This document shows, one piece after another, positions 34,900-38,922 of a DNA stretch of 38,922 nt. A program made the translations under genes and the position numbers. Under the pieces are notes generated by a model. That model was not told where the DNA came from. It was given only the letters and a program-made list of their open reading frames with translations, and did no database searches. Each line of letters begins with the position of its first letter. Within the stretch, counting starts at the first letter, position 1. The DNA is taken from the IMG/VR virus record IMGVR_UViG_3300017917_001566, positions 1-38,922 of that record; one strand, 5' to 3'. This DNA is from a virus.

Positions 34900-36284
34900 T
34901 ACCAGAATCCTCCTTTGATTAAGTTGCCATTGGCAAATTCTTTGACACTAAATTGTTTGCTGACCTGTTGACGGCTCTGCACTGGCAATAGTGTTAGATT
35001 GATATCTAGTTTAGTTGGCACATAAGTTGGGCGATTCAGACCCAGAGTGGGCGGCGATATAGCACCCATGGTACCACCTTTGGGCAAAAATGCTGCTGCT
35101 AGTCTATTGATACTGCCAAAGATACTGTTGGTAGCTACACTTTGACGATCACGTATGCTGGTCAAATTCAAACCAACATTGTTAGGACTGCCGGCACGAA
35201 TGTAGTCTACGTTGTCTGGCAAGCTGTATTGGAATGCACTGACTACGCAGGCATGTTCTCTAAACTGGTAATCGCCAAAGCCTGACAGGTAAACCAACGG
35301 AGGAGGTGCACCACGTTGAGTGTCCTGGCCGTAGAACATCTTGGTCACTGATTTTAAAAATGTTATCACGGCCAGCAGGTAATTGGCTTCGTTGGTATCT
35401 TGAGCAGTAAATTGTGCCTTGACACTAATAGCATCAACATAACTGTTTTTATAGAAGTAGCCACGGTAGTTGCTGTGAGTCAGATCATAACTTTCGTAGT
35501 TGGCACGATAACTGGTATCAATCTGTGGAGTGTATGGAAATATAATTCCATCTGTGACTTTGAGTGGTTGCAATATGCCCGGTTGTGGTGCATTATACAA
35601 GTAATTGGACAAAGGAGCCAGGCGCAAGCGCACACGCCAGTCACCGTTGTTGATCTGTTTGCGTTGATCAGCAATGGTCTGTTGATTTTGTGCATTCTTA
35701 ACCAGGCCTTGAATGTTGCTCAATGCGTTGGCATTATCGGCTGATGTTCCTGTGCCGGTGTTTGTTGTGCCGGTTCCTGCGTTGGCACCATTTTCTAAAT
35801 CTTGTGCCACAGCAGGATCTACTGGTGTAGCAGATGTATTAACATCAGTTGGATTAACTATGGTTTCGCCCGGCGATAAAGTGTCAGCTGGGTTCACTGC
35901 GGTGGCTGATGTATTGGCCTGTTCAGCAGCAGCAACATTTTGAAGATCTTGTTGTAGTCCAGTAACTAGCACAGGAGTAGCAACTGTGCCACCTGCTTCA
36001 ACTGTGGCTACATTTTGAAGATCTTGTTGCAGTGTTGTAGTTGACGCCGGAGTAATTGCTTGAGCACTTGTGCTTGTAAGCGATTGCCCTGGAGTATTAT
36101 TTGTGGTGTTGGGTGTTAAAATTGGTGTTGTTGAGGTATCATTATTAGTCACAGTACCACCGGCCGCTACATTGGGTGTAGAGGTCAATATTGATCCTGT
36201 AGGCAACGGGTCTCCAATGGTGTAACTGTTATATTGAGACTGAGTTACTTGAAAAAGTTGTCCGTTGTAGGAAATGTATGGCAT
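34899..36284 (-). CDS. baseplate / tail tube cap-like structural protein
   Basis: 461-aa protein, first gene of the late operon. The N-terminus (MPYISYNGQLFQVTQSQYNS) is followed by about 170 disordered residues rich in Thr, Asn, Ala and Pro with a 25-residue tandem repeat. The folded C-terminal half has 'RVRLRLAP', 'DGIIFPYTPQIDTSYRANYE', 'YDLTHSNYRGYFYKNS', AQFTAQDTNEANYLLAVITFLKSVTKMFYG and GAPPPLVYLSGFGDYQF. This block resembles tail-tube-cap/tube-initiator (gp48/gp54-type) proteins of T4-like aquatic phages; I judge this from memory of the pattern. AGGA precedes the ATG. Confidence 0.55.
   Translation of the reverse strand: MPYISYNGQLFQVTQSQYNSYTIGDPLPTGSILTSTPNVAAGGTVTNNDTSTTPILTPNTTNNTPGQSLTSTSAQAITPASTTTLQQDLQNVATVEAGGTVATPVLVTGLQQDLQNVAAAEQANTSATAVNPADTLSPGETIVNPTDVNTSATPVDPAVAQDLENGANAGTGTTNTGTGTSADNANALSNIQGLVKNAQNQQTIADQRKQINNGDWRVRLRLAPLSNYLYNAPQPGILQPLKVTDGIIFPYTPQIDTSYRANYESYDLTHSNYRGYFYKNSYVDAISVKAQFTAQDTNEANYLLAVITFLKSVTKMFYGQDTQRGAPPPLVYLSGFGDYQFREHACVVSAFQYSLPDNVDYIRAGSPNNVGLNLTSIRDRQSVATNSIFGSINRLAAAFLPKGGTMGAISPPTLGLNRPTYVPTKLDINLTLLPVQSRQQVSKQFSVKEFANGNLIKGGFW
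35935..36029 (-). repeat. 75-bp direct repeat inside the disordered N-terminus
   Basis: ACATTTTGAAGATCTTGTTG occurs at 35935-35954 and again at 36010-36029, a 75-base (25-codon) period. At protein level it gives two imperfect units beginning LQQDLQNVA in the disordered part of the tail-cap-like protein. Such in-frame repeats can expand or contract without shifting the frame. Confidence 0.75.
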
Positions 36285-36304
36285 TCGTTGGTCCTGTTAT
36301 CTGT

Positions 36305-36312
36305 ATATTTAC
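36305..36312 (-). promoter_or_regulatory. possible late promoter of the structural operon
   Basis: GTAAATAT on the minus strand, ending 20 bases before the ATG at 36284, resembles the T4-type late element. A second TAAATAT lies about 22 bases further upstream (36330-36336). It is the only gap large enough to hold the first promoter of the roughly 29.5-kb structural operon. Confidence 0.4.
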
Positions 36313-36347
36313 CGCAGAAAAAAACGGCATATTTAATGATTAAGAGG

Positions 36348-36375
36348 TTGACAACCGTGGTTTTTATGCTACAAT
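36348..36375 (+). promoter_or_regulatory. sigma70-type promoter for gp55-gp47-gp46
   Basis: TTGACA (36348-36353) and TACAAT (36370-36375) are separated by 16 bases, a near-consensus host promoter. The -10 runs on into AATAAATA (36373-36380), a late-promoter-like core, so the two promoter classes may overlap. The remainder of the divergent gap (36285-36399) shows no hairpin or gene. Confidence 0.72.
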
Positions 36376-36387
36376 AAATATCTAATT

Positions 36388-36392
36388 AGGAG
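36388..36392 (+). promoter_or_regulatory. ribosome-binding site that sets the TTG start of gp55
   Basis: AGGAG lies seven bases before the TTG at 36400. No in-frame ATG fits the N-terminus, so this site decides the start. Confidence 0.7.
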
Positions 36393-36399
36393 ATATACA

Positions 36400-37308
36400 T
36401 TGGCCACGCCCATAGTAAAAACACCAGCAAAAACAAATTATCTCAACAATAGAGATATCTTAAAACAAATACACCTTAGCAAAAATACCTACTGTACATA
36501 CCTAGATCCTGTAAACGATCATCAGTACGATATCATCCTGCCCACAGTAGAAAAGATCAATCAACGCACCATTGCTGAAGCAAGGCGCAATCGTGCTGAT
36601 CGTATCAAACGCGAAACAGGTGTAGTAGTGGATCCTAAAAAGATTCCCAATACAGATCTAGTGTTCCGTATTACCTGTTGGGAACACATACCCATGGCAC
36701 CAAAAAAAGTGCCAAAAACAGCAACAAAAAAGAAAAAAATTGAAGATATTTTAGAACTGGACCTTGAAGCCGAAGATCCCCTGGCTGATCTATTAGACGT
36801 ACCTGTTTTGGATGAAAAACATGTACGCTTGAACTTTCCTCCGTTTTATCACTATCGTTTAAACGAAAACAAAGAACCATTCTTGGTAGGCAAGAGTCAC
36901 TGGAAAGGTGACCTGGTCAATGGAGAGTTTAGCAAAGATCACGGCACTATGACTCGCACTCTTGCTACCATGTTCATGAAGCTGTGTGAACGCTATGCTA
37001 CTCGCTCAAACTGGCGTGGCTATACCTACAATGAAGAAATGCGCGGACAGGCCTTGCTACAGTTGAGTCAAATTGGTCTACAGTTTGATGAGTCTAAATC
37101 ACAGAATCCATTTGCTTACTATACAGCAGCCATTACCAATTCCTTTACCAGAATCTTAAATTTGGAAAAGAAAAATCAAAACATTCGTGACGACATGTTA
37201 GAGCAAGCAGGCTTGAATCCTTCCTGGACTAGACAGAACGCTGGCAAAAAGGATCCTAACTTTGGAGCCGAAGTGGTCGTAATCTCCGGTGAAGATTATA
37301 TACAATAG
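36400..37308 (+). CDS. gp55: late-transcription sigma factor gp55-like
   Basis: 302-aa protein with a sigma-region-2-like block at about 206-262: 'GYTYNEEMRGQALLQLSQIG', then LQFDESKSQNPFAYYTAAITNSFTRIL and NLEKKNQ. The F[DE]..KS.NPFAY.T pattern followed by a basic end is the hallmark of T4 gp55, the sigma subunit that directs host RNA polymerase to TATAAATA late promoters together with the sliding clamp. It is longer than T4 gp55 (185 aa). Residues 1-90 are an extra basic N-terminal part, and residues about 100-130 are a lysine-rich stretch followed by an acidic one. It starts with TTG and is served by a strong host-type promoter, fitting expression before late genes. gp47 begins four bases after its stop. 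Confidence 0.85.
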   Translation: MATPIVKTPAKTNYLNNRDILKQIHLSKNTYCTYLDPVNDHQYDIILPTVEKINQRTIAEARRNRADRIKRETGVVVDPKKIPNTDLVFRITCWEHIPMAPKKVPKTATKKKKIEDILELDLEAEDPLADLLDVPVLDEKHVRLNFPPFYHYRLNENKEPFLVGKSHWKGDLVNGEFSKDHGTMTRTLATMFMKLCERYATRSNWRGYTYNEEMRGQALLQLSQIGLQFDESKSQNPFAYYTAAITNSFTRILNLEKKNQNIRDDMLEQAGLNPSWTRQNAGKKDPNFGAEVVVISGEDYIQ

Positions 37309-37312
37309 CTAG

Positions 37313-38329
37313 ATGACAAATCTATTTAAGAAGGCCGCGGTGTGTACGGACATACACTGGGGTCTTAAGAGTAACAGTCTAGTCCATAATCGCGATTGCG
37401 AGGCATTCATTGATTGGTTTATTGCCAAAGCCAAGGAAGAAGGGTGTGAAACCGGATTCTTCCTAGGTGACTGGCATAACCATCGTGCATCGATCAACCT
37501 ACAGACCTTACAGTTTAGTGTACAGGCATTGGAGAAACTAAGTCGTGCTTTTGAAACTTTTTATTTTATTCCCGGTAATCATGATCTCTACTATCGTGAC
37601 AAAAGAGATATTCATGGCGCTGAATGGGCAAAACACATACCGAATATTGTCATTGTCAATGACTGGTTTACTAGTGGTGACGTCGTTATTGCTCCTTGGC
37701 TAGTTGGGGACGATCACAAGAAGCTGGCTAAGTTATCCGGCAAATATATGTTTGGCCACTTTGAGTTGCCACACTTTAAAATGAATGCCATGGTAGAAAT
37801 GCCAGACCACGGTGAAATCAAAGTGGACAACTTTCATGGATTTGAAAGTGTGTATTCGGGACACTTCCATCTGCGTCAAAGCAAGAAGAACATTAACTAT
37901 ATTGGCAACTGCTTTCCGCACAACTTTGCCGATGCTGGTGACGACAAACGTGGCATGATGGTCTTAGAGTGGGGCAAACCCGAACAATATCATGCATGGC
38001 CAGGACAACCTTTGTATCGTGTGTTAAAGTTAAGTGAATGTATTGACAACGGTGCCAATATTTTGAAACCCAACATGCATGTACGAGTTGAGCTGGACAT
38101 TGACATCAGTTATGAAGAAGCTACATTCATCAAAGAAACCTTTATCAAGGATCACAATCTAAGAGAGATGGCCCTTATTCCTAGCAAACGCACAGAAGTA
38201 GACATGGACCTTGCACCCGGCGAAGTCAAGTTTGAAAGCGTTGATCAAATTGTTACTGATCAAATCACTGCCATTGAGAGCGAATTCTACGATCCCAAAT
38301 TACTGCTCAAAATTTATCAAAATCTATGA
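37313..38329 (+). CDS. gp47: recombination nuclease subunit gp47 (Mre11/SbcD-like)
   Basis: 338-aa metallophosphoesterase, the T4 gp47 / SbcD / Mre11 counterpart and close to T4 length (339 aa). Metal-binding motifs in order: DIH (D13, H15), GDWH (D53, H55), GNHD (N89, H90, D91), GHFE (H149) and GHFH (H184, H186). With gp46 it forms an ATP-dependent exonuclease that resects DNA ends for recombination-dependent replication. Its stop overlaps the gp46 start as ATGA, so the two subunits are translated together. There is nothing unusual in the active site. Confidence 0.95.
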   Translation: MTNLFKKAAVCTDIHWGLKSNSLVHNRDCEAFIDWFIAKAKEEGCETGFFLGDWHNHRASINLQTLQFSVQALEKLSRAFETFYFIPGNHDLYYRDKRDIHGAEWAKHIPNIVIVNDWFTSGDVVIAPWLVGDDHKKLAKLSGKYMFGHFELPHFKMNAMVEMPDHGEIKVDNFHGFESVYSGHFHLRQSKKNINYIGNCFPHNFADAGDDKRGMMVLEWGKPEQYHAWPGQPLYRVLKLSECIDNGANILKPNMHVRVELDIDISYEEATFIKETFIKDHNLREMALIPSKRTEVDMDLAPGEVKFESVDQIVTDQITAIESEFYDPKLLLKIYQNL

Positions 38330-38922
38330 TCCAAATAAAAAATTTAACTGTTAAAAACTTTATGAGTGTGGGTAATGCTACACAAGGTATTGATTTTGAT
38401 AGACGAGATCTTACCTTGGTGTTGGGTGAAAATCTAGACCTAGGCGGAGATGGTAGTCGTAACGGCACAGGCAAGACCACAATTATCAATGCCTTAAGCT
38501 ATGCTCTTTACGGACAAGCACTCAGCAACATCCGCAAAGACAATTTGGTCAACAAGACCAACGGCAAAAACATGTTGGTGTCGTTGGACTTTAGTGTCAA
38601 CGGAACAGATTACAAGATTGAACGTGGTCGTAAGCCCAATGTGTTAAAGTTCTATGTCAACAATCAAGAGCAAGAGATTACCGACGAAGCACAGGGCGAT
38701 TCAAGAGAAACACAGGATGCTATTGAGCATACATTGGGGCTAAGTCATGACATGTTCAAGCATATCATGGCTCTCAACACTTATACAGAACCATTCCTGA
38801 GTCTTAAAGCCAACGATCAACGTACAATCATTGAGCAATTACTTGGCATTACCATGCTGAGTGAACGTGCTGATCGTATCAAAGAACTAAACAAACAAAC
38901 CAAAGATGACATACAGCGTGAA
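38326..38922 (+). CDS. gp46: recombination nuclease subunit gp46 (Rad50/SbcC-like), 5' part
   Basis: The first 199 codons of an SMC-like ATPase; the gene runs off the right edge. The N-terminus 'MIQIKNLTVKNFMSVGNATQ' is the usual first strand of Rad50/SbcC proteins. The Walker A loop is present but enlarged: GEN at 34-36 and NGTGKT at 46-51 are separated by nine extra residues (LDLGGDGSR), where T4-type proteins have a direct GENG.GKS. It continues with INALSYALYGQ, a Q-loop-like segment, and 'HDMFKHIMALNTYTEPFLSL' with the start of the coiled coil (LLGITMLSERADRIKELNKQ). It partners with gp47, whose stop it overlaps. Confidence 0.93.
   Translation, partial: MIQIKNLTVKNFMSVGNATQGIDFDRRDLTLVLGENLDLGGDGSRNGTGKTTIINALSYALYGQALSNIRKDNLVNKTNGKNMLVSLDFSVNGTDYKIERGRKPNVLKFYVNNQEQEITDEAQGDSRETQDAIEHTLGLSHDMFKHIMALNTYTEPFLSLKANDQRTIIEQLLGITMLSERADRIKELNKQTKDDIQRE

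Noticed and set aside
1-38922. tRNA genes, CRISPR arrays, insertion sequences, attachment sites, integrase
   Set aside because: I looked for these on both strands and saw none. The coding density leaves almost no room: the largest gap is 115 bases.

Overview
The window is a piece of a T4-like contractile-tailed phage genome (Caudoviricetes, marine/freshwater T4-superfamily style). The evidence is a recognisable T4-type baseplate set (gp53, gp5, gp25 and gp6-like proteins), a gp55-like late sigma factor, and the gp47/gp46 recombination nuclease pair. There are no tRNA or rRNA genes, integrase or insertion sequences. The host cannot be named from the sequence. The protein style (very large glycine/threonine-rich structural proteins, GT-A and radical SAM genes) resembles T4-like phages of aquatic bacteria, but that is inference.

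Layout. (1) 36-6702, minus strand: a compact accessory operon of eight genes whose reading frames all touch or overlap. In transcription order these are a 101-aa conserved hypothetical, two GT8-like glycosyltransferases that look like tandem paralogs, a 118-aa hypothetical, a third GT-A-like protein with a DGD motif, two radical SAM proteins with N-terminal auxiliary-cluster (twitch/SPASM-like) domains, and a GT-B/exostosin-like protein. A near-consensus sigma70 promoter sits directly in front of it. (2) 6735-6754: a terminator hairpin closing the large structural operon. (3) 6774-36284, minus strand: a roughly 29.5-kb late structural operon. In transcription order it encodes a tail-tube-cap/baseplate protein, gp53, a large probable hub protein, a gp5-like spike without a lysozyme domain, an unknown structural protein, gp25, an enlarged gp6, a 4887-aa giant, a 46-aa minigene, a 202-aa virion protein, and two fibre-like proteins. 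Late-promoter-like ATAAATA motifs lie in its few gaps. (4) 36285-36399: a divergent promoter region. (5) 36400-38922, plus strand: gp55-like sigma factor (TTG start), gp47 nuclease, and the first 199 codons of gp46.

How the parts fit. The rightward genes would make the late sigma factor and the gp46/47 recombination nuclease from a host-type promoter. The sigma factor would then read the ATAAATA-type promoters of the leftward structural operon. The accessory operon has its own host-type promoter and probably modifies a glycan or peptide, on the virion or on the host surface; the target cannot be read from the sequence.

The most unusual object is the 4887-aa protein. It takes up more than a third of the window and contains seven FG-GAP-like blades (a probable integrin-type beta-propeller), about eleven copies of a small beta module, some inserted between the blades, and a cupredoxin-like domain that has lost its metal ligands. 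The second point of interest is the glycosyltransferase plus double radical SAM cassette.
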